A DNA stretch of 64,000 nucleotides. Origin: Ligustrum vulgare (lineage: Eukaryota > Streptophyta > Magnoliopsida > Lamiales > Oleaceae). The DNA is taken from positions 54,812,592 through 54,876,591 of the forward strand of contig OY743182.1 in NCBI GenBank assembly GCA_963555705.1, written 5' to 3'. Below, piece by piece: positions 32,439-44,391 of the stretch (the stretch's first letter is position 1; each line of letters opens with the position of its first letter). The notes under the pieces are model-generated. The model searched no databases. It was not told where the DNA came from and saw only the letters and a program-made list of their open reading frames with translations. The position numbers and the translations under genes were made by a program.

Positions 32439-33089
32439 AAATATTATCTTCTGATAAACTAGACTTCCTACAACAGTTCCTAATAGAATCTTGTAGAATT
32501 CTGTTATCCATGCAATAAATTTCAATTGGTATATTTATACATTCTCTAACGAATCATTTTATCATAACTTGGATTCCTCCAATTTCAATACATTTTAACT
32601 TCTTCCTAATATTTTATGGGATATTGGATAATTTTTTGTTTTACCCATTCTCTAGTAATTATTGAGATTCTGGTTTTTCCCATTACATCTTCTATATTGA
32701 TTGAGATTTCTTTGTAATTTATACTTACAATTGTTTTGTTCATCCTAAGGAATATTTCTAAGAATCCTTGATGAAATACATCATTTTATTATAAGTCTAA
32801 GATTCCTTTTATTATCTCGTTTTATCTTTTGATATCAAATGTAATTTTTTTTACTAATTCCTTCTACTAAGTCTTCTACTTCCTTAGTTGTTTTAACATC
32901 TAATTCTTGTACTTCTTGAGTTTCATTCATATTTATATATATTCTTTAGATTCTTCATGTGATGATGATGTTTCTAACTCATAAATACTACTACATTCAC
33001 TATCTAGATCCTCAAAATACTTAATTGGTTTTATATCACTATCATCCATAAATTCTTCATAAATTTTGAGAGTTTTTATATTATGTTTA

Positions 33090-33165
33090 TCTTTTCTCTT
33101 AGGACATTTTGGGGGGGGGGGGGTTATATGTCCTTCTTCATTACAAATGAAACATCTACATTTTT
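33090..33165 (-). pseudogene. Viral coat-protein zinc knuckle, disrupted
   Basis: On the minus strand a basic stretch is followed by CRCFICNEEGH, which fits the CCHC knuckle of caulimovirid coat proteins up to its His. The final Cys is displaced by a run of 13 C (33111-33123 as G on the plus strand) that encodes only prolines. The knuckle spacing is therefore destroyed, or the run is a sequencing error. Confidence 0.65.
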
Positions 33166-34332
33166 TTATATATTTCTTTTTGGGTTTTTAAGACTAATTT
33201 CTTTTCTTGAAATATTTTTTATATGGCTTGAAGTTTCTTTTCTTAAACTTTTTAATGTTTTTTGAATCTTCTTTTGTGTTTTTTATATGGCTTATATTTC
33301 TTCTTATGACATCCAAATTGTTCTGTTTGACCTATATATTTGTAACAACATAAAGAGTTCTTCCTTATCTTATATATATTTTTTATTTCTAGTAAGATAC
33401 ACCAAATACTTATCATTTTTTTGGTAAATTTAATTATACTTTCAAGGCTATCTATATGTATTCCTTCTTCATCTCCTTCAGGAAATATTTTAATATATTT
33501 TTTTAATAGCTTAGTTCCCCATGGGAATGGTAATTTTGTGAAGTAAGATCTTAAGATTGGTTTCCAACAATAATTATTTGGGGACTAAATTGAAATTATT
33601 TTATATTTTGATGACTTTGGTTGAAAATCCTATATAAGTGGGTATTCTAGGAAGTTTAAATAGTCAAAGTTTATTTTCAAAATGTTTTAGTTTCAAAGTT
33701 TATTTTTCAAGATGTTTATGTTGGTAGGTCTATTTATGGGTATTCCCCAAAATTAAAAAATAAAAATAGAGTTAGTCAATTCCTAGAACCCCAAATAATA
33801 AACTTCATCAAAATCACATCCTAAATATTCTATCATCAACTTGCCATAAAACATGGACGTATAGAAGATGAAGATAAAAGTAGTAACCTTACAACTACTT
33901 TCACACTCGTGCGATGCACAAATTACAGAGAAAGTAAATTGAAAAAAAAAAAGAGTAAAAACTACTAAAATTTAGTGTAAATTTAAATAATAATAAAAAT
34001 TTTGTTAACAAAATTTGGCAAACCCTTAATCATAAAGATTATTACAATTTAAAAAAAAAAAATCCTTACACACAACATTTCTTAAGATGTTTTGTTACAA
34101 ATAATATTCCATCAACAATTCAGAATTTGAATTATTGTAATCGAAGTAGGTTAAATTTGCAATTATAGCCTTTTTTTTATATAGTAAACAAGGATTAATA
34201 TAATTGAAGAGCAATGCGAGTAAAAGAAATTGATTAAATGACTACGAAAAACAATATTAAATGAATTTATGGCCAAAAGCTCATTTTATAAAATAGATTG
34301 TAATGTACAAAACAAACATAGTCTGCAATCAC

Positions 34333-34802
34333 TTAATCACCACTACCATAACCTTGCCCACCTAGCCCTCTTGAGCCACCAACAGAAGTACTAAAACTCG
34401 GGTTCTAATGCATAATCACAACTGCTTGTTGAGGTTAAAACTTTTTTTGTCCCACTCCATACCCCATATAACATCTTGGCATATAATTTGACCAGGTATT
34501 CCAAATAGACAAATATTTGGCATCCCATGGACAACTCCACCTCTCAGCCCCATATTAAGCTTTTGCCGTTTATTGTATGTTGCTAATTTATAAACCACTT
34601 GATGTCCACTAAGCATTTGCATCATCCTCCGTTTTTGTAAACGAGCAAAAGCTTTTGCCTTCCCAATCTGCTTATCAAAGCCTAGTGGTCCCTCCTCAAT
34701 CTCACTGTACTTAGAGAAGTGCCCCAACAATCTCTCTGGTGAAATCTCAAACGAGATATTTACGGCATAATTCTTTGGTATAGTAATGTCAGTCGAACTC
34801 AT
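34333..34802 (-). pseudogene. UBA2c-like RNA-binding protein pseudogene, copy 1
   Basis: On the minus strand the reading shows the second RNA-recognition motif of UBP1-associated protein 2 family members: [35 protein letters not shown], then HQVVYKLAT. It ends with a Gly-rich tail (GGSRGLGGQGYGSGD and stop at 34333-34335). The first RNA-recognition motif is missing. The frame shifts within the RNP-1 region, and about 35 bases that copy 2 retains (before DGHQVV) are deleted. The fused, intron-free layout fits a retro-copied fragment of the UBA2c 3' half. UBA2 proteins bind U-rich mRNA in the nucleus and respond to abscisic acid and wounding; this copy is not functional. Confidence 0.75.
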
Positions 34803-34844
34803 TAAAATATATTATCTAAACCATGAAACTGAAGAAATATCTGA

Positions 34845-37800
34845 TGTGTCGCACGGCCAAATTTTTCTTTTATTTTTAAATTTCGATGCCAACACATGGC
34901 GTATAAAATTTACGAAAATACTTTAATTTTCTTTTCATACGTCAGTGATGTAAACAACGTCACTTAACTGAGATTTCAAAATCACTTTACTTTAAAATAA
35001 AATCCATTCATTTAAAAAAAGTAACGATAATACATTTAATACAAGATCTTGACTTTAAAATATTTTAGATATGTAACAACAATAATAAAATAGCGAATTT
35101 GGAAGTTCAAACAAAAGCCCTATGCAGTGAGTCCACAACTCACAGGTCGTCACCTAGCGCGGCACTATCTGTCTCTTGCCATCTAAAAATTCGTACCAAT
35201 TCCTTTTTCATTTCTATTATTACTTGAAAGGTTAGGTATCGTGGAATGAGCATACACTTGCCCAGTGAGTGAAGTATGGTGCACATGTGCTATTTCACGT
35301 AGACAAGCCAGCCTTACATATTCAAGATTCATGCAAGCTTTACTTATTAAATCAGTCAACCTTATATTCATGTTGGGTCATGTTCAAGTCAAGTTCTACA
35401 TTCACGTCAAGCCATTTATCGAAATCAATTCCAGTCCCAAGTCAAGTTCAAGTCAAGTTAATTTAGATTATATGTATTTCAAGTTATATCCAGTTCAGTT
35501 AAGTCAATTCCATATATTCAAATCAAGTCAAATTCACATATTTTATTCAAGCCATACTTAAAATCATGTCTCACATATTTAAACCAGTAAATTTCGATAC
35601 TCAAGCCATATAATCAAGACAAGTCAAGACAAGACAAGACATATATTCAAATTGAGTCAAATTAATGTATTCAAGTTCATATGCATTTGCATATCAATCA
35701 AATCGAGTCAAATTCATATAATCATGATTTGTGTAAATGTATGTCTTTTTAAGAGAGTATGACTTTTAATAGGGCTCATATTACAAATCAACTACTATTC
35801 CGAGCGTACACAAGTGGGAATGTAACCCCGAGTTCAGGCGTGGAGTTTATTCCACGAGTTATTTTACAAGCGTGGTTTCTATACCACGGGTTTCAAGTAG
35901 GGAGTCGAGATCCTTGAAATTCATTAACAAGCGTAACCACATCGTTTGGTGGCATGTATATCAAGACAAGCTCCATAGGCGTGTTAACAAACGGGATAGA
36001 GAATGACTGTAATACCATGCAAGAAGTTTCTTTATATAAAATGCATAAGGAAAAGCATGAAAATCCTTTTAATGCAATGTTTAATAAAAGCATATCACGA
36101 AGTTATATTTAAGATCACGTAATCAAGTACAGTCCAGCCAAGCCAAGTTAAGTCAAGACAAGTTCATATGTTCATGGGTTATACATAGACAAATTAATTC
36201 TTATATATTCAATATCAAGGTAATATTCAAGTTACTTTAAATTCATCTTCTCAACTCAATTCAAATGGATATAATCGTGTATTGTATCAAGTAGATGACA
36301 TATCAATTTATTATCTTTATCACATTGACGAGTCTAAGATCACATAACCAAGTATAAATTTTATATCACATAAGCACAAGTGTTATATCACATAAACAAT
36401 TACAATGGTCACTTATAATGTTCATATAACAATTAACAGGAACAATGGTTATAGAAACAGATAATATCTTATTAGATCATGTTAATTAATCTTATTACCC
36501 TTTTTCAATAAACGACAAGTCAAGAACTGTCACGTTTAGATATACATTTCATTATGCTCTTACTTGTTCAGATAATCATGTAACACATTACTTCACAAGT
36601 ATGCAGAATAACTTTCGAGATCATATTGTCATCTTTATTAAATTGAGAAAATAAGAGTTGAACAATGTTCTTCATGTATCGATACAATGTATCAATACAG
36701 ATAGTGTAAAAATCATTCTTCAAATTCAAGATCATTTATAAATAAATCAATCATTCAAAATAATATTTATTATCTTCTATGTAACACTCATAAGTTTATT
36801 ATTACTTATATTGAGGATTGTACTATATGTGATGTAAAACATGATGTTAATCTTTTACAGATTATGTATAAATGTCAGGATAATGAGGATAATCTAGTTA
36901 ATCAATTTCAAGATATTGATAATGAAGATATAACAATTAAATAGGGAATACTTATAACTAGATCACATAGATGACATATCAAGAATGGTCAATATCAAGT
37001 TATCATTATTTTATATTTTGCAAGTGAATAAATAAATATTATATGCATCACGATAACGATATAACAATCATATTAAAAATAGACATGGTACATGTATAAC
37101 AAGAATATATATTTAACTTATATCAAGTAAACAAATAACATATTCCACTCATCTCAATCTAGAAGCACCTAAATGAGGTTCCCTAAATTTCTACTTCATG
37201 ATGTATCGATACAATGTATAGTTACATGCAGTCGACTCAACATCTCCAATACTGATTTCTAGGATTTCCTCTAGAGTTTTTTTATATTTGGTTGAACATA
37301 ATTTCATTTAGGTTATCAAGATCATGTTATTATATTAACATGCCTCGAGCCTAACAAAAGAGCAAACATAATCCTATCTTTGAAAATCCTATAATTTTTG
37401 GAGGAGGGAAACAATTATTTAGTTAACGGTTATTTAGCTTCTATTTGGTGTGAGGAATAAGTATGGGATTGAGGCTATTTATAGGTAAAAACAAGTGCAC
37501 CATATATGAAAGAAGTCGTCCACAAGATAAGTAAATGAGGTTGGCTACTCAATTAAACAAGAAGTGGAAAGTATTTAAGTAGGAGGTGGAACACTTAACC
37601 CATGCAAAGAAGGAGATGTCACCACATAATTGAATGAGTAAGGAAGGCTATAAGGTCGGCTAGAGCACATAGGTGCCACATCATGTTCTTTCCAAGAAAA
37701 GCAATTTTGGGAAACCATTTTTGGGCTCAGATTCGAGGTATCAAATGATATCAAAATCTTGTTTTCTTGGTACCATTTCAAAGTAATCACGGTGTACTTC

Positions 37801-38186
37801 CATGAGGAATTTACGGCGTAAGAAATGGATAACCGAGGAGAAAGTTATGGCCTTCCAAAGTAGGCCTCTAAAATTAGTTTTCGAGTTAACCGTTTTTACT
37901 ATCTTAACTTTAAAAATTCACCGAGGGCTATCCGTTGATTGGAATGATAAACCATTTTCATATTCTCGAAGTTCACTCCGAGAACTTATCCGTGCATATA
38001 TGACATGTAATCAAATGAGGTCGGAAGTGCTAGAAAAAGTCTCGAACAAATAGACACTCAAATATGTTTTTGACGTAACTTTTCCTTGTTTAATATTTTC
38101 GTTTTACTTTCGTCTAAACACGTTCTTCTTTCTTTTCATTTCAAAATCATTACATAAATTACAAAATACTTTTATTACATCATAAT
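34845..38186 (-). mobile_element. Solo-LTR-like insert, copy B
   Basis: Same sequence as copy C; left flank TCTGA is identical because the whole block was duplicated. It lacks the last ~40 bases, cut at the tandem-duplication junction. Within it TATAAATAG on the minus strand (about 37470) is the likely TATA box, and 'tgtatcgataca'-type palindromes occur at about 36680 and 37200. Many small ORFs are visible but none resembles a known protein. Confidence 0.75.
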
Positions 38187-39835
38187 ATTTTGTATATGGT
38201 TTGAAGTTTCTTTTCTTAAACTTTTTAAAGTTTTTGAATCTTCTTTTGTGTTTTTTATATGGCTTATAATTCTTCTTATGGCATCCAAATTGTTCTGTTT
38301 GACATATATCTTTGTAACAACATAATGAGTTCTTCCTTATCCTATATGCTTTTTTATTTCTAGTGCTTCTCTACACCAAATACTTATCATTATTTTGGTA
38401 AATTCAATCCTACTTTTAAGGTTATCTATATGTATTCCTTCTTCATCTCCTTCAGGCAATATTTTATTATATTTATTTAATAGATTAGTTCTCCACAAGA
38501 ATGGTAATTTTTTGAAGTAAGACCTTAAGGCTGGTTTATTATCTGTATAATCTCCTTAGCTGATTGTATAGTATAATTCTTGGAATTTACATGTATATCT
38601 TTCTAATTCATACATATCAAATATTCTTAAATTTTCTATTGCAATCATTCCTTCATTATATTCATCTTGTTTTCTAACTTCTTCATCTATTGTGTATCTA
38701 TTTCCTAAGAATTCTGTTCTGATGGATCTTTCTAACATATTTAATATATCTCTTATACTTTGATCAATCAGATTATTTCTATTATCTAATGCATCAGTTG
38801 TATTTTCTCCATATTTTTTTTTTGTATTTACTGGTAGTTTCCTCCACTATTCCGATACTATATCTCTAAATGTATGTTCTATAAATCCAAATGTTGTATA
38901 TGTATCCCATTTATTAAATTGTATTGCTAAATCAGTATTTTTTGTCCATGTTTCAATAGCTTTATTTGTATCTATACAGTCTAAATCTAATCATATTCCT
39001 GTTGTGTGGATTTGTTCATTATATGATTTTATTGGATGAATTTTTTTTATATCTTTGGAATCCTTATTTTCTAGGTATGTAAGTTCCATATGGATGACTA
39101 GTATATTCATCACTACTAAATTCTTCTTTTACATTACTTGCGGATGTGTTTGTATTCATTTTTGTATTTTTTTACTTGTTTTGTTAATTCTTCTAATTGA
39201 TTTTTATATTCATCATATTCTTCTCCTAGAGATTTTAAAAATTTTCTTTCTAATTCTTCTACATTTTTTTATCATAAATTATTTTATTTCAGGTGTTTTT
39301 TCACTTCCTTTATTTTTATCTTTAATTTTTTCTTCTGTAATCTTGAGGATGATTAGTTATGATTATATTTTTTCCTTTTAGATTTCTATCTAAAATAACA
39401 TTTCCTACTTGTAGATTATATTCTAATTTTTCTAATTTCTTATTCATTTATTCGAAACCTTCATTCATATTATTTTTTGGTAAATAGGGATAATTTGATT
39501 TTTTATTTTTTCAACATTTTTTAAAAAATTCTTCAATTACATTTTCTTCTTCTGATAAATTCATCATGATTTTTGGTTCGTAACAGGACTTTGATACCAA
39601 TTTATACTAGAGTGCGCAGAACACACTCTATTTTCTTGCAGAATTATAATCGTCTTCTGATTCTTCTCAAAAATATTTCTTCTTGTCTTATTTCGTTTAT
39701 TTCTATTAATCTCAAATATTCAATATGTTGTCTAACTAATCTTTTAAGTTCTTCATATAATTCTATAACTCTGGTACTTGATTCTCTTCCCGTAGTAACT
39801 AATTCTATATATTCAAAATGTTTTAGTTTCAAAGT
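38184..39835 (-). mobile_element. Endogenous pararetrovirus, coat-protein side
   Basis: The first ~350 bases (38184-38537) duplicate 33211-33563; the rest extends the viral sequence upstream toward the start of the coat polyprotein. ORF pieces on the minus strand at 38556-38738 (NEGMIAIENLRIFDMYELERY) and 39644-39832 look like parts of viral structural ORFs. At 39586-39598 the minus strand reads TGGTATCAAAGTCC, close to the tRNA-Met primer site used by this virus family. Stops are frequent. Confidence 0.65.
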
Positions 39836-40438
39836 CTATTTTCCAAGATATTTATGTTGGTAGGTCTATTTATGGGTATTCCCAAAATTTAAAAATAAAA
39901 ATAGAGTTTGTCAATTCCTAGAACCCCAAATAATAAGCTTCATCAAAATCACATCCTAAATATTCTATCATCAACATGCCATAAAACATGGACGTATAGA
40001 AGAGGAAGATAAAAGTAGTAACCTTACAACTACTTTCACACTCGTGCAATGCACAAATTACAGAGAAAGTAAATTGGAAAAAAAAGAGTAAAAACTACTA
40101 AAATTTAGTGTGAATTTAAATAATAATAAAAATTTTGTTAACAAAAGTTTGCAAACCCTTAATCATAAAGATTATTACAGTTTTTGAAAAAAAATAAAAT
40201 TCCTTACACGCAACATTTCTTACGACGTTTTGTTACAAATAATATTCCATCAACAATTCAGAACTTGAATTATTGTAATCAAAGTAGGTTAAATTTGCAA
40301 TTATAGCTTTGTTGATAGTAAATAAGGATTAATATAATTGAAGAGCAAAGCAAGTAAAAGAAATTCATTAAATGACTAAGAAAAACAATATTAAATGAAT
40401 TTATGGCCAAAAGCTCATTTTATAAAATAGACTGTAAT

Positions 40439-40440
<2 letters not shown>

Positions 40441-40470
<30 letters not shown>
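40441..40470. repeat. (AC)n microsatellite
   Basis: About 15 AC dinucleotides in unit 2 only; unit 1 has a short ACAAAACAAAC at the same place. It expanded after the duplication. Confidence 0.95.
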
Positions 40471-40474
<4 letters not shown>

Positions 40475-40490
40475 CATAATCTGCAATCAC

Positions 40491-40989
40491 TTAATCACCA
40501 CTACCATAACCTTTCCCACCTAGCCCTCTTGAGCCACCAACAGAAGTACTAAAACTCAAGTTCTAATGCATAATCACAACTTATTGTTGAGGTTAAAACT
40601 TTTTTGGTCCCACTCCATACCCCATATAACAACATCTTGGCCTATAATTTGACCAGACATTCCAAATAGACAAGTATTTGGCATCCCATGGACAACTCCA
40701 CCTCTCAGCCCCATATTAAGCTTTTGCAGTTTATTGTCTGTTGCTAATTTATAAACCACTTGATGCCCATCAATAGTCTTCACGGGATCAGTCAACAAAG
40801 CATGTGCATCATCCTCCGTTTTTGTAAATGAGCAAAACCTTTTGCGTTCCCAATCTGCTTATCAAAGCCTAGGTGTCCCTCCTCAATCTCATTGTACATA
40901 GAGAAGTGCCCCAACAATCTCTTTGGGGAAATCTCAAATGAGATATTTACAGCATAAATCTTTGGCATAGCAATGTCAGTCGAACTCAT
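40491..40989 (-). pseudogene. UBA2c-like RNA-binding protein pseudogene, copy 2
   Basis: Counterpart of 34333-34802 in the second duplication unit. It preserves the [14 protein letters not shown] segment that copy 1 has lost, but has its own frameshift near the RNP-1 motif (after GNAKGFAH) and several substitutions. Both copies share the frameshift region, so the pseudogene was already dead before it was duplicated. Confidence 0.75.
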
Positions 40990-41031
40990 TAAAATATATT
41001 ATCTAAACCATGAAACTGAAGAAATATCTGA

Positions 41032-44000
41032 TGTGACGCACGACCAAATTTTTCTTTTATTTTAAAATTTAGACGCCAACACGTGGCGTATAAAATTTGT
41101 GGAAATACTTTAATTTTCTTTTCATACGTCAGTGATGTAAACGACGTCACTTAACTGGGATTTCAAAATCACTTTGCTTTAAAATAAAATCCATTCATTT
41201 AAGAAAAGTAACGATAATACATTTAATACAAGATCTTGACTTTAAAATATTTTAGTTATACAGTAACAATAATAAAATAGCGAGTTTGACAATTCAAATA
41301 CAAGACCTTATTCAGTGAGTACACAACTCATAGGTTGTCACCTAGCACAACACTATATGTCTCTTGCCATCTAAAGATTCGCACCAATTGCTTTTTCATT
41401 TCTATTATTACCTGAAAGGCTAGATATCGTGGAACGATCATACACTTGCCCAGTGAGTAAAATATGGTGCACATGTGCTATTTCACGTAGACAAGCCATC
41501 CTTACATATTTAAGATTCATACAAGCTTTACTTATTAAACCAGTCAACCTTATATTCACGTTGTGTCATGTTCAAGTCGAGTTCTACATTCACGTCAAGC
41601 CATATATCGAAATCAATTCCAGTCCCAAGTCAAGTTCAAGTCAAGTTAATTTAGATAATATGTATTTCAAGTTATATCCAGTCCAGTCAAGTAAATTCCA
41701 TATATTCAAATCAAGTCAAATTCACATATTCTAGTCAAGCCATACTTAAAATCATGTCTCACATATTTAATCCAGTAAATTCTGATACTCAAGTCATATA
41801 ATCAAGACAAGTCAAGACAAGACATAAATTCAAATTGAGTCAAGTTAATGTATTCAAGTTCATATGCATTTGCATATTAATCAAATCGAGTCAAGTTCAT
41901 ATAATCATGACTTGTGTAAATGCATGTCTTTTTAAGAGGGCATGACTTTTAATAGAGGTCATATTACAAATCAACTTCTATCCCGAGCATCCACAAATAG
42001 AGAATGTAACCCCGAGTTCAGGCGTGAAATTTATTCCACGAGTTCTTTTACAAGCGTGGTTTCTATACCACGGGTTTCAAGCAGAGAGTCAAGATCCTTG
42101 AAATTCATTAACAAGCGTAACCACATCGTTTGGTGGCATGTCTATCAAGACAAGCGTCATAGACGTGTTAACAAGCGGGATAGAGTATGACTGTAATACC
42201 ATGCAAGAAGTTTCTTTATATGAAATGCATAAGGGAAAGCACGAAAATCCTTTTAATGCAATCTTTAATAAAAGTATGTCAAGAAGTAGTAATTAAGATC
42301 ACGTAATCAAGTACAAGTCCAGTAAAGCTAAGTTAAGTCAAGACAAGTTTATATGTTCATGGGTTACACATAGACAAGTTAATTCTTATATATTCAATAT
42401 CAAGGTAATATTCAATTTACTTTAAATTCATCTTCTCAAGTCAATTGAAATGGATATAATCATGTATTGTATCAAATAGATGACATATCAATTTATTATC
42501 TTTATCACATCGACGAGTCTAAGATCACATAACCAAGTATAAGTGTTACATCACATAAGCACAAGTGTTATATCACATAAACAAGTACAAGTGTCACTTA
42601 TAATGTTCATATAACAATTAACACGAACAATGGTTATAAAAACAGATAATATCTTATTAGATCACGTTAATTAATCTTATTACCCATTTTCAATTAAACA
42701 ACAAGTCAAGAACTGTCACGTTTATATATACATTCCATTATGCTCTCACGTGTTCAGATAATCATGTAACACATTACTTCACAAGTATGTAGAATAACTT
42801 TCGAGATCATCTTGTCATCTTTATTGAATTGAGAAAATAAGAGTTGAACAATGTTCTTCATGTATCGATTCAATGTATCGATACAGGTACAAAATCATAC
42901 TTCAAATTCAAGATCATTTATAAATAAATCAATCATTCAAAATAATATTTATTATCTTCTGTATACCACTCACAAGTTTATTTTTACTTATATTGAGGAT
43001 TGTACTATATGTAATCTAAAACATGATGTTAATCTTTTACAAGTTATGTATAAATGTCAAGATAATGAGGATAATCTAATTAATCAATGTCAAGATATTG
43101 ATAACGATGATATAACAATTAAATAGGGAATGCTTATAACATAGATGACATATCAAAAATGGTCAAGATCAAGTTGTCATTAATTTATGTTTCGCAAGTG
43201 AATAAATAAATATTATCATCACGATAACGATATAACAATCATATTAAAAATAGACATGGTACATGTATAACGAGACTATATATTTAACTTATATCAAGTA
43301 AACAAATAACATATTCCACTCACCTCAATCCAGAAGTACCTAAACGAGGTTCCCTAAATTTCTACTTCATGATGTAATCGATACAATGTATAGTTACATG
43401 CAGTCGGCTCAGCATCTCCAATACTGATTTCTGGGATTTCCTCTAGAGTTTTGCTATATTTGGTTGAGCATAATTTCATTCAGATTATCAACATCATGTT
43501 ATTATATTAATATGCCTTGAGCCTAACAAAAGAGCAAACATAATCCTATCATTGAAAATCTAGTAATTTTTGGAGGAGGGAAACAATTATTTAGTTAATA
43601 GTTATTTAGCTTCTACTTGGTGTGAGGAATAAGTATGGGATTGAGGGTATTTATAGGTAAAAACAAGTGCACCATATATGAAAGAAGCCACCCACAAGAT
43701 AAGTAAATGAGGTCGGCTACTCAATTAAACAAGAGGTGGAAAGTATGTAAGTAGGAGGTGGAACACTTAACCCATGCAAAGAAGGAGCTGCCACCACATA
43801 ATTGAATGAGTAAGGAAGGCTATAAGGTCGGCTAGAGCACATAGGTGCCACATCATGCTTCTTTCCAAGAAAAACAGTTTTGGGGAACCATTTTTGGGCT
43901 CATATTCGAGGTATCAAACAACATCAAAATCTTGTTTTCTTTGGTACCATTTCAAAGTAATCACGGCGTACTTTCATGAGTAATTCAAGGTGTAAGAAAT

Positions 44001-44386
44001 GGATATCCAAGGAGAAAGTTATGACCTTCCAAAGTAGGCTACTAAAAACAGTTTTCGGGTTAACCATTTTTATCGTCTTAATTTTAAAAACTCACCGAGG
44101 GCAATCCGTTGGTTGGAACGACAAGCCGTTTTCATATTTTCAAAGTTCACTCCAAGAACTTATCCGTGCATAAATGACATGTAATCAAATGAGGTCGGAA
44201 GTGGTAGAAAAAATCTCAAACAAATGGGCACTTAAATATGTTTTTGGCGTAACTTTTCCTCATTTAATATTTTCATTTAAACACATTTTTCTTTCTTTTC
44301 ATTCCTAAATGATTACATAAATTACAAAATACTTTTATTACGTCATAATGGACAATAAAGGACATCAAAGTTTTCGGATCATTACA
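41032..44386 (-). mobile_element. Solo-LTR-like insert, copy C (3.36 kb), complete
   Basis: Ends TGTGACGCACG...GGATCATTACA with an exact TCTGA target duplication (41027-41031, 44387-44391). Read on the minus strand it starts TGTAATGATCCG, like several plant gypsy LTRs, and carries TATAAATA at about 43655. No primer site, gag or pol is attached, so it is best explained as a solo LTR left by recombination. At 3.4 kb it is unusually long for an LTR. Copies A and B are relatives. Confidence 0.75.
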
Positions 44387-44391
44387 TCTGA

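Larger units (their letters stand above)
26115..33563 (-). mobile_element. Endogenous pararetrovirus (Caulimoviridae-like), main block
   Basis: Read on the minus strand, the block runs from the coat-protein zinc knuckle (about 33100-33165) through aspartic protease motifs (31275-31286 and about 30835), reverse transcriptase (about 29640-30500, YVDD at 29922-29933) and RNase H (about 29200-29560). A possible transactivator region follows (27900-28900), then a promoter-like TATA box at 27568-27574 and a leader. This order matches plant pararetroviruses and not LTR retrotransposons: there are no LTRs and no integrase. All frames are broken by stops, so it is an inactive genomic relic. The genus could not be determined. 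A hAT MITE sits in it at 31803-32438. Confidence 0.8.
33211..38186. repeat. Tandem duplication of virus/UBA2c/solo-LTR block, unit 1
   Basis: Homologous to 38184-44349 in direct orientation, about 90% identical. The junction lies at 38184-38186 and shares only AAT, so it looks like a microhomology-type event between the solo LTR and the viral coat region. In unit 1 a segment corresponding to 38538-39810 is missing and replaced by 113 unrelated bases (33564-33676). Confidence 0.85.
38184..44349. repeat. Tandem duplication of virus/UBA2c/solo-LTR block, unit 2
   Basis: Second copy, 6.2 kb. It keeps 1.27 kb of viral sequence that unit 1 has lost, plus a (AC)n run at 40441-40470 absent from unit 1. 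Its solo LTR (copy C) is complete at both ends and so represents the original insertion. Confidence 0.85.

Noticed and set aside
35183..35561. Small ORFs in the solo-LTR copies (also at 41371-41734)
   Set aside because: They are in both strands of a non-coding repeat, differ between copies and resemble no known protein.
39055..39381. Phe/Ile-rich ORF on the plus strand
   Set aside because: Antisense of viral coding sequence; low-complexity translation.
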